A stretch of 64,000 nt of DNA from NCBI RefSeq assembly GCF_010681825.2, contig NZ_CP066776.1, forward strand, positions 248,001 through 312,000. The letters are read 5' to 3'. This DNA is from Sulfuriroseicoccus oceanibius. Lineage in GTDB: Bacteria; Verrucomicrobiota; Verrucomicrobiia; Verrucomicrobiales; SLCJ01. Position 1 is the stretch's first letter; each line of letters starts with the position of its first letter. The notes below the pieces were generated by a model. It saw nothing but the letters and a program-made list of their open reading frames with translations. It was not told the DNA's origin and did not search any database. The translations under genes were made by a program, and so were the position numbers. Positions 27,553 to 37,629 of the stretch are shown piece after piece.

Positions 27553-29226
27553 ATGACCGACTTGGAGATTGCCCAGAAAGCGGAGATGGTCCGCATCTCA
27601 AAACTTGCAGAGGAAAAACTCGGCATCCCCGACGAGCACCTCGAACCCTATGGCCACTACAAGGCAAAGCTATCGCTTTCCTATCTCGACTCCCTGAAGG
27701 AGCGCCCCGACGGCAAACTCATCCTCGTCACCGCCATCAGCCCGACCCCGGCAGGTGAAGGGAAAACCACCACCAGCGTCGGTCTGACAGATGCCCTCAA
27801 CCGCATCGGCAAGAAAACCGTCGCCTGCTTGCGCGAGCCCTCACTCGGACCATGCTTCGGCCTCAAAGGGGGAGCCGCCGGCGGTGGCTATGCCCAGGTG
27901 GTTCCCATGGAGGACATCAACCTCCACTTCACCGGTGATTTCCACGCCATCGGGCTCGCCAACAACCTCCTCGCCGCCATGGTGGACAACCACATCCACC
28001 ACGGCAACGCCCTCGGCATCGACCAACGCCGCGTCGTCTGGCGCCGCGTGGTGGACATGAACGACCGCGCGCTGCGTGAAATCACCGTCGCCCTCGGCGG
28101 ACTTGGCAATGGCTTCCCTCGCACCGACGGATTCGACATCGTGGTCGCCAGCGAAGTTATGGCAATCTTCTGTTTGGCCACATCGCGCTCGGAGCTCAAG
28201 CAACGGCTGGGCAATATCATCGTAGGCTACACCCGTAAGCGCGAGCCGATCCGCGCCCGCGACCTCGATGCGAATGGCGCCATGGCCGCGCTGCTCAAGG
28301 ACGCCTTCAAACCAAACATCGTGCAGACTCTGGAAGGCAACATCGCCTTCGTTCACGGTGGACCATTTGCCAACATCGCCCACGGCTGCAACTCGGTGAT
28401 TGCCACCAAGTCCGCCCTCAAGCTCGCCGACTACGTGGTGACCGAAGCTGGCTTCGGAGCGGATCTTGGCGCTGAAAAGTTCGTCAACATCAAGTGCCGC
28501 AAGTCCGGCTTGCGTCCTGATGTGGCCGTCGTCGTCGCTACCATCCGCGCACTCAAGTACCACGGTGGCCAACCACTTTCGGACCTCACCACCGAAAACC
28601 TGGAGGCGCTCGAAGTCGGAAGCCGCAACCTCAAACGCCACGTCCGCAATATCCGCGAACGCTTCGGCCTGCCTGCCGTCGTTGCCATCAACCGCTTCAG
28701 CAGCGACACCGACGCCGAAATCGAGCAACTCAAACGCTGCCTCTCCCACCTCCAGGTCAAAGTCGTCCTGGCAGAGCACTGGGAAAAAGGCGGTGCCGGT
28801 GCCGAAGAACTCGCCCACGAGGTGCTCAATGTCATCGATGACAGCCCGTCCAACCTGCGCTTCATCTACGATGACAACACCTCGCTGTGGGAGAAGATGG
28901 AAACCGTCGCCACGCGCATCTACGGGGCCTCGAAAGTGGTCGCCGACACAAAAGTCCACAAGGAGCTCAAGCGGTTGGAGGATGAAGGGTTCGGCAATTG
29001 CCCGGTCTGCGTGGCGAAAACGCCGTACTCGTTCTCGACCGATCCAAAGCTACTCGGAGCTCCGGAAGACCACGTGGTCAAAGTGCGCGAAGTCCGACTG
29101 GCGGCGGGTGCCGAATTCGTCGTCATGATCTGCGGCGATGTCATGACCATGCCGGGCCTGCCGAAACAGCCGGCGGCCGCACGCATCGACCTCTCATCGG
29201 ACGGACGCATCAGCGGGCTTTTCTAG
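27553..29226 (+). CDS. fhs: Formate-tetrahydrofolate ligase
   Basis: A 557-residue enzyme that makes 10-formyl-THF from formate, ATP and THF. The P-loop region is [20 protein letters not shown], preceded by KLILVTAI. Signature blocks are [50 protein letters not shown] and [20 protein letters not shown]. The ATG at 27553 is chosen because it gives the family's normal N-terminus ([12 protein letters not shown]). Together with pflB/pflA elsewhere in the window it gives the cell a route to recapture formate into one-carbon metabolism. Monocistronic, or with trpB 98 nt downstream. Confidence 0.96.
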   Translation: MTDLEIAQKAEMVRISKLAEEKLGIPDEHLEPYGHYKAKLSLSYLDSLKERPDGKLILVTAISPTPAGEGKTTTSVGLTDALNRIGKKTVACLREPSLGPCFGLKGGAAGGGYAQVVPMEDINLHFTGDFHAIGLANNLLAAMVDNHIHHGNALGIDQRRVVWRRVVDMNDRALREITVALGGLGNGFPRTDGFDIVVASEVMAIFCLATSRSELKQRLGNIIVGYTRKREPIRARDLDANGAMAALLKDAFKPNIVQTLEGNIAFVHGGPFANIAHGCNSVIATKSALKLADYVVTEAGFGADLGAEKFVNIKCRKSGLRPDVAVVVATIRALKYHGGQPLSDLTTENLEALEVGSRNLKRHVRNIRERFGLPAVVAINRFSSDTDAEIEQLKRCLSHLQVKVVLAEHWEKGGAGAEELAHEVLNVIDDSPSNLRFIYDDNTSLWEKMETVATRIYGASKVVADTKVHKELKRLEDEGFGNCPVCVAKTPYSFSTDPKLLGAPEDHVVKVREVRLAAGAEFVVMICGDVMTMPGLPKQPAAARIDLSSDGRISGLF

Positions 29227-29324
29227 GCCTGCCACTCCGCCGCTCGCCATCGACCCGAAAGGATCCGCGCCCCCGCAATGTCGCCTGTTGCGGGAGCGCG
29301 ATCTCTCGTTTACGGTCGAGGCCT

Positions 29325-30542
29325 ATGTCCGACTTCACATCATCCCCTGACGCCACCGGCCACTTTGGATCGTACGGCGGCATGTTCGTGCCCGAGACCT
29401 TGATGGCGGCACTGAAGGATTTGATCGCAGAGTACGATGCGGCAAAAGCCGACCCAAGCTTCCACGAGGAGCTCAACGGACTGCTCAAAGACTTCTGCGG
29501 TCGTGAAACTCCGCTCTACTTCGCGGAACGATGGTCGGAACACCTCGGCGGTGCGAAAATCTACCTCAAGCGCGAGGACCTGCTCCACACCGGAGCCCAT
29601 AAGATCAACAACGCCCTCGGCCAGGCCTTGCTCGCCAAACGCCTCGGCAAAAAGCGCATCATCGCGGAAACCGGCGCCGGCCAGCACGGGGTCGCCACCG
29701 CCACGGTCTGCGCCCGCTTCGGCCTCGAGTGCGTGGTCTACATGGGCAAGGTCGACATGGAGCGCCAGGCTCTCAACGTCGCCCGCATGCGCTTGCTCGG
29801 CGCGGAAGTACGCGGTGTGGAAGCCGGACAGGCCACCCTCAAGGAAGCGGTGAACGAAGCCATGCGCGACTGGGTCACCAACGTGCGCACGTCGCACTAC
29901 ATCCTGGGCTCGGCTCTCGGATCGCACCCGTACCCAATGATGGTGCGCGATTTCCACCGCGTGATCGGCCTCGAAGCCCGCGCCCAGGTGCTGGAAAAAG
30001 AAGGCAAACTGCCGGACCTGCTCATCGCCTGTGTCGGCGGTGGCTCGAATGCGATTGGTTTGTTCCACCCATTCCTCGGCGACGAGAGTGTGCGCATGAT
30101 CGGCGTGGAAGCCGGCGGTGATGGCATTCTGCCGGGACGGCATGCTGCTCGTTTCCAAGGTGGCAAGCTCGGCGTTCTTCAAGGCTCGAAGACCTGGCTG
30201 CTCGCCGACGACGACGGCCAGATCGAGCTGACGCACTCGGTTTCCGCCGGCCTCGACTACGCGGCTGTCGGCCCTGAGCACGCCTACCTTAAAGAAATCG
30301 GCCGCGTCGAGTACGACTACGCCACCGACGAGGACGCGATCGAAGCCTTCAAGGAACTCTCACGCATCGAGGGCATCATTCCAGCGCTCGAAAGCTCGCA
30401 CGCCATGGCGCAGGTGCGCAAAGTCGCCCCAACCATGAGCAAGGACCAGATCATCATCGTGAACTGCTCGGGCCGCGGCGACAAAGACGTCCCACAAGCC
30501 TGCAAGATCATCTTCGGCGAAGACGCCGGCGTGATGGGCTAA
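29325..30542 (+). CDS. trpB: Tryptophan synthase beta chain
   Basis: A 405-residue PLP enzyme that joins indole and serine to give tryptophan. PLP Lys93 lies in [13 protein letters not shown]. The catalytic Glu lies in [15 protein letters not shown]. The phosphate loop is [11 protein letters not shown], and [16 protein letters not shown] and [12 protein letters not shown] are present near the C-terminus. Normal TrpB1 length. The ATG at 29325 is used; longer in-frame readings are only antisense/frame shadows of fhs. No trpA follows; the gene ends at a strong terminator, so alpha must be encoded elsewhere. Confidence 0.96.
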   Translation: MSDFTSSPDATGHFGSYGGMFVPETLMAALKDLIAEYDAAKADPSFHEELNGLLKDFCGRETPLYFAERWSEHLGGAKIYLKREDLLHTGAHKINNALGQALLAKRLGKKRIIAETGAGQHGVATATVCARFGLECVVYMGKVDMERQALNVARMRLLGAEVRGVEAGQATLKEAVNEAMRDWVTNVRTSHYILGSALGSHPYPMMVRDFHRVIGLEARAQVLEKEGKLPDLLIACVGGGSNAIGLFHPFLGDESVRMIGVEAGGDGILPGRHAARFQGGKLGVLQGSKTWLLADDDGQIELTHSVSAGLDYAAVGPEHAYLKEIGRVEYDYATDEDAIEAFKELSRIEGIIPALESSHAMAQVRKVAPTMSKDQIIIVNCSGRGDKDVPQACKIIFGEDAGVMG

Positions 30543-30561
30543 ATCATCCAATCTCAAACCC

Positions 30562-30600
30562 AACGCGGCCCGGGAGATCCTCCTCGGCCGCGTTTTTTTT
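30562..30600 (+). terminator. Intrinsic terminator of trpB
   Basis: AACGCGGCC pairs with GGCCGCGTT across a GC-rich loop and is followed by eight Ts, about 20 nt after the trpB stop. Confidence 0.9.
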
Positions 30601-30611
30601 GTTCGCTCGTA

Positions 30612-30690
30612 AACCGTCCCTTCGGGACGAGCCCCCATTGCTCTTTACTCCCGGAGGTTAAAACCTCCGGCTAACCGGTAAATCGTCGCT
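30612..30690. repeat. Hairpin cluster of the triple-hairpin family
   Basis: CGTCCC-TTC-GGGACG (30615-30629), CCGGAGG-TTAAAA-CCTCCGG (30651-30670) and, after CTAACCGGTAAAT, CGTCGC-TCC-GCGACG. These are the same three hairpins as at 2998-3082 in different order and with changed but still paired stems. Confidence 0.75.
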
Positions 30691-30703
30691 CCGCGACGGA
30701 ACA

Positions 30704-31000
30704 CCAACTCCGCCGACCTCTCTCTGAAAGCGAGCCTTATAACAGCTTGGGGCTCAGCGAGCCTCCGGCGAGCGCCACCCCAGGTTGCCTCGCCACCCCA
30801 TCCCCGGCCGAGCCTGCAGTTCCGCGATACCTGAGCCACCTCCCGACGGCCGCCCTCCCCACGCCGAAACACCGGAAGTTCGGACCGTTCCGCAACGCCG
30901 CACTCGCTCCATCGCGAAGCGATGGCTTACCGGCTAGCCTGCGGATTCATCCGCAGGTGGGAGTACACCAAACACCTCCGCGCCGTAGGTGCGGCTTACG
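30704..31000. repeat. Tandem intergenic repeat, unit 1 (about 340-bp period)
   Basis: Begins CAACTCCGCCGACCTCTC, then a CGCTGAAAGCG-like hairpin, GGGGCTCAGCGAGCCTCCGG, CAGTTCCGCGATACCTGAGC and ACCTCCCGACGGCCGCCCTC. It ends with CCATCGCGAAGCGATGG (30909-30925), the linker CTTACCGGCTAG and CCTGCGG-ATTCAT-CCGCAGG (30938-30957). The unit is repeated at 31048. Confidence 0.85.
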
Positions 31001-31047
31001 GGTCACGCGGAACAACTCACACAAGCCGCTTCCTCCACGCCAGACGC

Positions 31048-31340
31048 CCAACTCCGCCGACCTCTCGCTGAAAGCGAGCCTCATAACAGCCTGGGGTCAG
31101 CGAGCCTCCGGCGAGCGCCACCCCAGGTTGCCTCGCCCCCCCATCCCCGGCCGAGCCTGCAGTTCCGCGATACCTCAGCCACCTCCCGACGGCCGCCCTC
31201 CCGACGCCGAGACACCCCACGTCAGCACCATTCCCGAACGCATCGCCATCGCGAAGCGATAGCTTCCCGGTTAACCTTCGGATTCATCCGCAGGTGGGAT
31301 TACACCAAACACCCCCGCGCCGAAGGTGCGGTTTACCAGA
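31048..31340. repeat. Tandem intergenic repeat, unit 2
   Basis: A direct copy of 30704-31000 at roughly 90% identity, including CTCGCT-GAA-AGCGAG, CAGCGAGCCTCCGGCGAGCG, ATCGC-GAA-GCGAT (31248-31260) and the second hairpin with one mismatch (31275-31294). No gene is supported in 30543-31359. Confidence 0.85.
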
Positions 31341-31359
31341 ACGAGCCCCCCTTGATGCG

Positions 31360-31617
31360 CTAACCCTTTTTCTTCTTCACCACACGGTAGATCACGAGAA
31401 GCACAATCGCGCCGACCGTGGCGATGAAGATTCCTCCTAGGTCGAACGATTCGACTTGGCCGAGACCAATAAAGCTGCCGAGAAAACCACCGAGCACCGC
31501 ACCCGCGATCCCGATCAGGGTGGTCACAATGAAGCCACCGGGGTCCTTGCCCGGCATGATGAATTTAGCGAGTGCGCCGGCAACGAGGCCGAGGAAGATC
31601 CAAGAGAGAATGCCCAT
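31360..31617 (-). CDS. GlsB/YeaQ/YmgE family membrane protein
   Basis: An 85-residue integral membrane protein with three Gly-rich TM segments: ILSWIFLGLVAGALAKFIMP, GGFIVTTLIGIAGAVLGGFL and GGIFIATVGAIVLLVIYRVV, ending in a KKKKG tail. The first (GLVAGALAKFIMPGKDPGG) is the family signature. Homologues are called transglycosylase-associated or stress-induced proteins, with no proven activity. The start at 31617 is the first Met of the conserved N-terminus; no SD is seen. Confidence 0.9.
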   Translation of the reverse strand: MGILSWIFLGLVAGALAKFIMPGKDPGGFIVTTLIGIAGAVLGGFLGSFIGLGQVESFDLGGIFIATVGAIVLLVIYRVVKKKKG

Positions 31618-31842
31618 GATAGTAGCGGTTTGGGGTTGGTTGTAATACTTACGACAATTGTGGCTACCCGTGCTCTGAAACACGGGCGGGGGACCGCCGA
31701 TCCTCGTCACTGATTGAGACGAACCAGCCACCCGCATCCGCGATGTGGCTGGGTAATGGATACGCCCCACGCCGCTGGAAAAGATGCCGGAGGAGCGGAC
31801 TAGCACTTGCACGCTACTACCAAATCACCCACCCTGCCGGCC

Positions 31843-33309
31843 ATGAAACCAACCGTTGTTTGGACCATCATCACGGTCGTCGTGATCGCACTCTGTCTGG
31901 TTGCCTTTGAGGTGCGCGACCACTTCCTGCCCGCCGAAGAAGAACTCGGAGATTTCACTCCACCCAAGGAGACACTCTATTTTGACGATGGCTGGTCGGC
32001 AGGGCTGATTCAGGTCGGCGAGGAAATGATTGAGGAAAAGCGCCACGTACCCTCGGGCGGCGGGCTGTTTGGCATGAGCGGCAGCAGCTTTTCAGGCAGC
32101 AGGAGCACCTTCGGAATCCAACAAACCTACGAAGGCCGCAATGGTGTGCTGACTCGACTCACCTTCGAGGGCGAGCGCGGCTCACTGTTGTTGGAAGTGA
32201 TCCTCAGAGACGCCGCTGACCTTTACCCCAACCCACTCAAGGTACTGTCTGATGGCGGGGAGATCTACTCCACCAGCATCAACAGCAACTCCCGCATCGA
32301 CGACTTCAGTGGCATCGATGCGATGCTGTCTCCCACAACTGGCGCGGTACTGCCGGACATCCTGTTCCAAGTCGCCGATAGCCAAGGCAATTGGATCAAT
32401 GGTCTCGGTCCATTTGCGTTCCATGAAGAAGATCCGGATCGACGTGGAGCTGTCGTTTTCCCCGCGTGGCCGCATTCGGTGGATGAGTTGCGCTTCCGAG
32501 CAATCCGCCCGGGTAGCGAACCGCTGGAGTTCACATTTGCCAGTCCAGCCCCCAAGTCGCCGCCTGCCGTTTGGGCGAGCCAACCGCTACCCGCTACGAT
32601 CACCCGCCCTGAGTTCAGCTTCACACTCGAAGGCGTCACCACGAACAATCGCGGCAATCATCCGACCATACGCTCAAAGACCAACATCACCAGCCACCTG
32701 ACCAAGAACGGCCAACCCGTGGCCAATGCGTACGACGTGAGATTCACAGGTCTGGAGGGACCCCATGGCGCGACATCTGCCAATTACCTTCCTGACCCTG
32801 AGGAAAAGCAGCTCAAGCTCCAATTCTCAGCCGTTCCGTCCCAGCACTTTCCCGTCCCGGAGCGCGACGCGCTGATGGTGGCTGAATTGGAGGTAGACGC
32901 GAATGGCAAACTAAAGCCGGCCACCGTCGTCCGCGGAGCCGGCGTTGGCCTGATCCAGGTCACAGTCCAATGGAGTCCGTATTACGGCAACGACCGCCAT
33001 GTGATGGAGCTCAAGTGGGATGGGGTTTGGGCAAATGAAAGCCAAGAAGCGGCAGCGGACCGAGCAACCGGCGGCTGGAACACAGCCCAGCTCTATTGCT
33101 TCTTCGACTCTCAACCTGACGCGATCCAAAGAGGCGATCGAAGGGGAAGCGGATCTTCGGGCTCCGGAGGCCGCACCGATTTCGACAACACCTTCCAATT
33201 CGAATTCGACACACCGCCCGCTCCAGGCACGGTGATTCGATTCGGCCTCGCCCAACCACCCGCCAGCCACGCCTTCGATGTCATCATCGACCGCAGCGAC
33301 GTGAAGTAA
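31843..33309 (+). CDS. Single-pass membrane protein with large extracytoplasmic domain, unknown
   Basis: A 488-residue protein. One TM anchor lies at residues 5-24 (VVWTIITVVVIALCLVAFEV), followed by an all-beta-looking soluble part. A Gly/Ser-rich loop (SGGGLFGMSGSSFSGS) near residue 70 and an RGDRRGSGSSGSGGR linker near 450 stand out. No enzymatic motif was recognised. The segment DELRFRAIRPGSEPLEFTF hints at a beta-sandwich. The ATG at 31843 is preferred to an upstream TTG because it begins the TM anchor. Real gene likely; function unknown. Confidence 0.75.
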   Translation: MKPTVVWTIITVVVIALCLVAFEVRDHFLPAEEELGDFTPPKETLYFDDGWSAGLIQVGEEMIEEKRHVPSGGGLFGMSGSSFSGSRSTFGIQQTYEGRNGVLTRLTFEGERGSLLLEVILRDAADLYPNPLKVLSDGGEIYSTSINSNSRIDDFSGIDAMLSPTTGAVLPDILFQVADSQGNWINGLGPFAFHEEDPDRRGAVVFPAWPHSVDELRFRAIRPGSEPLEFTFASPAPKSPPAVWASQPLPATITRPEFSFTLEGVTTNNRGNHPTIRSKTNITSHLTKNGQPVANAYDVRFTGLEGPHGATSANYLPDPEEKQLKLQFSAVPSQHFPVPERDALMVAELEVDANGKLKPATVVRGAGVGLIQVTVQWSPYYGNDRHVMELKWDGVWANESQEAAADRATGGWNTAQLYCFFDSQPDAIQRGDRRGSGSSGSGGRTDFDNTFQFEFDTPPAPGTVIRFGLAQPPASHAFDVIIDRSDVK

Positions 33310-33338
33310 GCCTGCTGCAAAATCCTTCACTCGTAAAA

Positions 33339-34292
33339 CTAACCGCGCACCGCGCTCCCCTGCACCACTCCACGTTCGCGTAACACCTTCTCCAAAAACG
33401 CCTGCACCTCCGGCTTGCGTAGTCCCCAATCGGGACCAATCAATAGCTCACGATCAGCCACACCAAACAGACGCTGGATCACCAAGTCACTGCGCAACCT
33501 CGGCAGGAAGTCACACAAGAAGTCGGCGTACCCCTCCAAGTCGAACAAAGGAAACGGCTCTTTCTGATACTTCGCCCCGAGGATGGAACCCTTCACCACA
33601 TGGAGGTGGTGGAACTTCACAAAATCGACCGCCTCGAAGCGGTTGATCTCGTCCGCATAAGCCAACATTTGGTCGCGTGTTTCCCAAGGGAAGCCAAAGA
33701 TCATGTGCACGCATACCTGAAGCGGCGAACCCACCAATCCGTTCAGCACGTCGACTAGCACCTGGTGGCTGCAGCCGCGGTTGATACGGTCGAGCGTGTC
33801 CTCGTGCATCGACTCCATACCGAGTTCAAGGTCGACGACATAGCGGTCGGTGTAGCTCTCCAGCAGCGCGATTTTCGCGGCGTCGAGACAGTCCGGACGC
33901 GTCCCGACGGCGAGCCCCACGGTTTGCTCTGGGTTCACTGCGAGAGCCTCGTCGTACAAGGAGCGCAACCGCTCCACCGGCGCGTAGGTATTGGTATTCG
34001 GCTGGAAGTAGACAATGAACCTCTCCGCCCCGAAGCGCCGCCGTGCGTTCTCCATACTGGCCTCGAGCTGCTCGCGGATGGTCGGCAATTTGCGCGCCAA
34101 CGCAGGAGTGAAAGACTCGACATTGCAATAAGCACAGCCACCGTAACCCTTGCTGCCATCGCGGTTCGGACACGTGAAACCAGCATCGGCGATCACCTTG
34201 TAGACCCGTTTTCCAGCAAACTTCTCACGCAGCCACGGACCATACGCACGGTAGCTCGGAAGCGTTGGCGAAGAACAAGGCACAGCAGTCAT
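33339..34292 (-). CDS. Radical SAM protein, YhcC/TIGR01212 family
   Basis: A 317-residue cytoplasmic radical SAM protein. The cluster motif is in FTCPNRDGSKGYGGCAYCN, the distinctive spacing of the TIGR01212 family. IVYFQPNTNTYAPVERL, VGTRPDC, DLELGMESMHEDTLDRINRG and HMIFGFPWETRDQML follow in family order. The reaction is not firmly established (tRNA modification has been suggested for relatives). The start at ATG 34292 sits 14 residues before the conserved YGPWLREKF block; longer in-frame readings lack support. Convergent with the gene at 31843. Confidence 0.9.
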   Translation of the reverse strand: MTAVPCSSPTLPSYRAYGPWLREKFAGKRVYKVIADAGFTCPNRDGSKGYGGCAYCNVESFTPALARKLPTIREQLEASMENARRRFGAERFIVYFQPNTNTYAPVERLRSLYDEALAVNPEQTVGLAVGTRPDCLDAAKIALLESYTDRYVVDLELGMESMHEDTLDRINRGCSHQVLVDVLNGLVGSPLQVCVHMIFGFPWETRDQMLAYADEINRFEAVDFVKFHHLHVVKGSILGAKYQKEPFPLFDLEGYADFLCDFLPRLRSDLVIQRLFGVADRELLIGPDWGLRKPEVQAFLEKVLRERGVVQGSAVRG

Positions 34293-34462
34293 GGCGCACC
34301 GGTCGCCCTTTGCCGCCACCGCTGCAATCGGATCCATCCCACTGCGCCGGATTCCCAGTCTGCGGCCTCCGATCCCGCCCCACAGCCGACGAAAAACCCC
34401 TCCGCACACGCCAACTACCAATGCGCACACGGAGGGACCTATGAACAACCTGTCGCAGGTCG

Positions 34463-36001
34463 TTAAAGCAACTTCGCTCCCACTTCCGCCAGGTCGGAGC
34501 GCTCGCCTTTGCTCAAGGCGATATGCGCGGCAAATGGCTGACCGCGCATCCGCTTGCGCGTATACACCAAGCCATTGCTGCGCGAGTCGACGTACGGGTT
34601 GTCGATCTGGCCGGGGTCACCCACCATGATCAGCTTAGACCCTTGCGACATGCGCGTGACGATCGTTTTCGCCTCGAGCGGAGTGATCTGCTGTGCCTCG
34701 TCGAGGATGAAGAAGCGGTTCGGAATCGAGCGTCCGCGGATGTAGCAAAGCGCTTCGATTTCGACGATCCCCTGCTGCACCAGGTTCTCGTACGGTTTCT
34801 GGCCAGGGTTGCCGAGTGGCTCGTCACGCCCCTGCTTGCGCCTCGGGCCGCCCTTGTTCTCCTTCCGCATCACGACCTCGAGCGCGTCGTAGATCGGCTG
34901 CAACCACGGGCGCATCTTCTCGTCTAGAGTCCCGGGCAAAAAGCCCACGGTATCGCCCATCGCCACCACCGGACGGCTGATGGTCAAGCCGTCGAACTCG
35001 CGGTCATAGACCTGTGCCAGCCCAGCGGCCACAGCCATCAGGGTTTTGCCCGTTCCCGCCTGACCGTAGCAGGTCACCAGTGAGATTTCCGGGTTCAACA
35101 ACGCATCCAACAAGCAGCGCTGGCCAAGATTGAGGGGCTTGATCGCCTGTGCCTTCGGGATCTTCAGCGCATCGGGAATCTGCAGCTTGTGGAATTGACC
35201 GTCCGCCCCAAACCGTGCCGGTAACGTGTGCTTCTCCGCCGCCTTGAGCAAGACGTACTGGTTCACCGCCAGGTTCCGCGTTCTCGATTCGTCCAATTCC
35301 AGTGTCCCTGAGCTCGCGAGGCACTGCAGCTCGGTCGCAGCGGCATCCACCACTGCCATTTCATAGTTGGTCACCTCGCGCGGCTCCACTTTGTCATTCA
35401 TGTAGTCCGCACAATGAATCCCAAGCGCACGCGCCTTGAGCTGCATGTTGAGATCCTTGGTGATCAGACTGACCGGCGATTGATTGCTCTCCCCGACCAT
35501 CAATGCGCAGCCGAGGATCCGGTGGTCCGCCTTGGATTGATCCGGAAACACACGCAAAAACTCCTTCATCCGGTCGGGCACGTCACTGCTCGCTCCCGGA
35601 TCAAAAACCACCAACCTCACCGAGCCACCGCCATTGGTCGGCACGCCGGTCGTAACCTCGCTCCCCTCGCGGGAGAACATTTCATTCAACGCACGGTGCA
35701 CCTGACGCGCGTTCGCCCCACGGTCACTCTGCTCGTTCTTAAACCGGTCCAACTCCGACAACACATCCACCGGAATGCAGATGTGGTTGTCCGCAAACCG
35801 CTGCAGGCAGCCAGGATCGTGCAAAAGCACATTGGTATCGAGCACGAAGTTTTTCCCCAATGCGGATGGCGCCCTTAGCCCCCGGGTCGTTGCTTTCGAC
35901 TTCCGCGCTCGCTTGCTCCCTGCATTCGCTTTTGTCGTGGCACCTAATGCGGCCTCTTCGGTGAAGAGAGCCGACTGCACATCCGGCTTTTGATTGATCA
36001 T
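34463..36001 (-). CDS. PhoH family protein with N-terminal PIN domain
   Basis: A 512-residue protein. Residues about 1-45 form a basic, Ala/Lys/Arg-rich tail. The PIN nuclease domain follows with FVLDTNVLLHDP (Asp55), CIPVDVLSELDRFK and an acidic SLITKDLNM. The C-terminal half is a PhoH ATPase: Walker A CYGQAGTGKTLMAVAAGL, VAMGDTVGFLPGTLDEKMRP, Walker B RFFILDEAQQITP and SKLIMVGDPGQID. PIN-PhoH (PhoH2/YlaK-like) proteins unwind and cleave RNA. GAGAGAACTCCCA precedes the ATG at 36001. Confidence 0.92.
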   Translation of the reverse strand: MINQKPDVQSALFTEEAALGATTKANAGSKRARKSKATTRGLRAPSALGKNFVLDTNVLLHDPGCLQRFADNHICIPVDVLSELDRFKNEQSDRGANARQVHRALNEMFSREGSEVTTGVPTNGGGSVRLVVFDPGASSDVPDRMKEFLRVFPDQSKADHRILGCALMVGESNQSPVSLITKDLNMQLKARALGIHCADYMNDKVEPREVTNYEMAVVDAAATELQCLASSGTLELDESRTRNLAVNQYVLLKAAEKHTLPARFGADGQFHKLQIPDALKIPKAQAIKPLNLGQRCLLDALLNPEISLVTCYGQAGTGKTLMAVAAGLAQVYDREFDGLTISRPVVAMGDTVGFLPGTLDEKMRPWLQPIYDALEVVMRKENKGGPRRKQGRDEPLGNPGQKPYENLVQQGIVEIEALCYIRGRSIPNRFFILDEAQQITPLEAKTIVTRMSQGSKLIMVGDPGQIDNPYVDSRSNGLVYTRKRMRGQPFAAHIALSKGERSDLAEVGAKLL

Positions 36002-36395
36002 TGGGAGTTCTCTCTTTTTTTGGGGGTTCTGTGAGGATCTCTGATGTTGCAGATCACGGCCGCATCCAGGCAGTCGTGAGTTCCGGCGATGCAGATTCCC
36101 GCATCAACGCCATCCGCTTTCGAGGTCCGGTAGAGGTGGCGCACCGGTCCAACCAGGCACAAAAAAACGGGACGCCGACTGAGCGGTGTCCCGAGGACTG
36201 AGCTGGAGCTTGAGCGCCGCGCTCGCTATCGCCAACCACCTGAGGCTGGCGATCGCTGTGCCGTGCATTCGAGCTAGTCTGACTAACCCTCCGGCGTTGA
36301 GCGCTGTTGGTTTGTTTATTCAACAGGACTTAAAGATCACCAGATCGTGATAATCTTGCCAAGCCTAAAAGTTCCAGAGTGCGAATGAGTTGGGC
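36002..36395. other. Gap between GT61 and phoH genes, with an orphan terminator
   Basis: A 394-nt stretch without a convincing gene. Its main feature is the minus-strand terminator at 36161-36193, about 200 nt downstream of the GT61 stop. The 200 nt in between contain several inverted repeats (GGCGATCGC-type and CCAGATCGTGATAATCTTGCC), leaving room for a 3'UTR or a small RNA. Confidence 0.4.
36161..36193 (-). terminator. Strong intrinsic terminator, minus strand
   Basis: On the minus strand CGGGACACCG-CTCAGT-CGGCGTCCCG forms a 10-bp stem with a single mismatch, followed by seven Ts (36167-36161). It may end the GT61 transcript or a small RNA upstream of it. Confidence 0.85.
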
Positions 36396-37235
36396 TCAAC
36401 ACCCCAGCGCATCACGGACAGCAGCAACCACGGCGCCCGCGTCCACCGCCCCGTGGGATCCGTGCTGCCGCACTTGCTCGTAAGTCAATCCCAAGCACCC
36501 GCTCAAGCGCGAGAAGAACCCTTTATCCTCAAGCTGCGGAGCCATGTCATCCGGGTGAATCTCCACCACCGCCGCCGAGGGCCGACACCACAATAGATTC
36601 GCCAGTGCCGCTCCATGCTGCGCGACCACGACATCGGCCAAAGAAAACAACGCGAACTGCCACGCCAACGAATGCTCTTCCAATGACACCCGCAGCACAT
36701 TCGAAGACTCAGCAGCCAGCGCTGACTCCAGCTCCGCTCCATTCGGGATGGACCGCCTCGATGCACCAGCCCCACGGATCTCACAGTGCTCGGATTGATA
36801 GAAAGCATGTGGAGCCTCGCGGTCGATGAGGACAATCACGGGCCGATCGGGGGCCAAGCCGGATACGAACTCAGCTCGCAGCGCCTCAATCCGACCTCGC
36901 AACAACGACTCCACCGTCCGCCTGGCTCGAAGAAAGACATCACGATCGTACGCCACCGGCGTGTCATAGCCTTCCACACCCATAGACGCCATCCCCTCAC
37001 CGATGCGTTGATGCACGTCGCGATCGACCACCACCATTCGGTCACGCACCACCTCACGCAGCAGCCGATCCATCACCGCGCAACTGCGCACGAAAAACGT
37101 GGTCTCGTCCCGCTCGTCGCGGACCTCCAGTAACGGCACCAAAAAGCCGAGCAGGAAATGATAGTAGTGCTCCACCGATCCGCCGCGGTTGCCGAGCGTG
37201 AGATGGACGTTTCGATCGTTCATAAGGAGCCGCAT
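36396..37235 (-). CDS. Glycosyltransferase family 61 (DUF563)-like protein
   Basis: A 279-residue protein. The C-terminal block ADVVVAQHGAALANLLWCRP followed by AAVVEIHPDD is the hallmark of GT61 enzymes. NVHLTLGNRGGSVEHYYHFL at the N-terminus and PVIVLIDREAP in the middle agree. It transfers a sugar (xylose or GlcNAc in known members) to a glycan acceptor; donor and acceptor here are unknown. No TM helix. Two start codons are possible (37235 and 37223, four codons apart). Monocistronic, flanked by repeats on the upstream side. Confidence 0.88.
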   Translation of the reverse strand: MRLLMNDRNVHLTLGNRGGSVEHYYHFLLGFLVPLLEVRDERDETTFFVRSCAVMDRLLREVVRDRMVVVDRDVHQRIGEGMASMGVEGYDTPVAYDRDVFLRARRTVESLLRGRIEALRAEFVSGLAPDRPVIVLIDREAPHAFYQSEHCEIRGAGASRRSIPNGAELESALAAESSNVLRVSLEEHSLAWQFALFSLADVVVAQHGAALANLLWCRPSAAVVEIHPDDMAPQLEDKGFFSRLSGCLGLTYEQVRQHGSHGAVDAGAVVAAVRDALGC

Positions 37236-37499
37236 CTCAGCACGTCCGGACTAGCGATGCAACTGCTCGCACCCAACGAACACTCTCGCGGTCAGCGGCG
37301 CATCGTTTTTTGGGAACCGCAGATGACGCCGATTGCTCAGATTTTCTTGCCAGTTACAGCGGGCAATGATTGTCGTCCGGGTAGCCAACAAGCTGCCCAC
37401 GACCTTCCCATCCCATCCATCCTGCAATTCGCGGAAGAAAACGCGACCTGTGGTGGTCGTTGCCCCCTTCACCACCGCCGGAGCTCAAAGCCCTCCGCG

Positions 37500-37629
37500 T
37501 CTCTGCGTGAGCCCTTCCCATCAACGGCAGGAATGCCGTCCCTCCAGCGCTGCGCATGCCCACGCGTCGCTTCCCGTGCGGCCCCTCGGACCGCAGGTTT
37601 CCCATCCGGCCACCAAAAACAAAGGAGCG
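37500..37629. repeat. Mosaic intergenic repeat, left side of the IS
   Basis: Contains, inverted relative to other gaps, ACGGCAGGAATGCCGT (37523-37538), CCCTCCAGCGCTGCGCATGC and TTTCCCATCCGGCCACC. It ends in the module-2 word AAAGGAGCG, where the IS inserted. The upstream part (37310-37500) holds the phrase ACCGCAGATGACGCCGATT and CATCCTGCAATTCGCGGAAG, also found in other gaps. Confidence 0.75.
37622..37629. repeat. Left 8-bp target-site duplication of the IS
   Basis: AAGGAGCG, repeated at 38968-38975. Removing the element and one copy restores the intergenic word ACAAAGGAGCGCAGCGACC, as found intact at 25.13 kb and (as AAGGGAGCG) at 23.42 kb. Confidence 0.93.

Noticed and set aside
36054-36323. 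Possible small protein of 89 codons on the minus strand downstream of GT61
   Set aside because: TTG start, no SD, passes through the terminator hairpin, and composition is not protein-like.
36194-36395. tmRNA, SRP RNA or 6S RNA downstream of GT61
   Set aside because: No tRNA-Ala-like ends, no SRP Alu/loop consensus and no 6S bubble were visible by eye; kept only as an unidentified transcript candidate.
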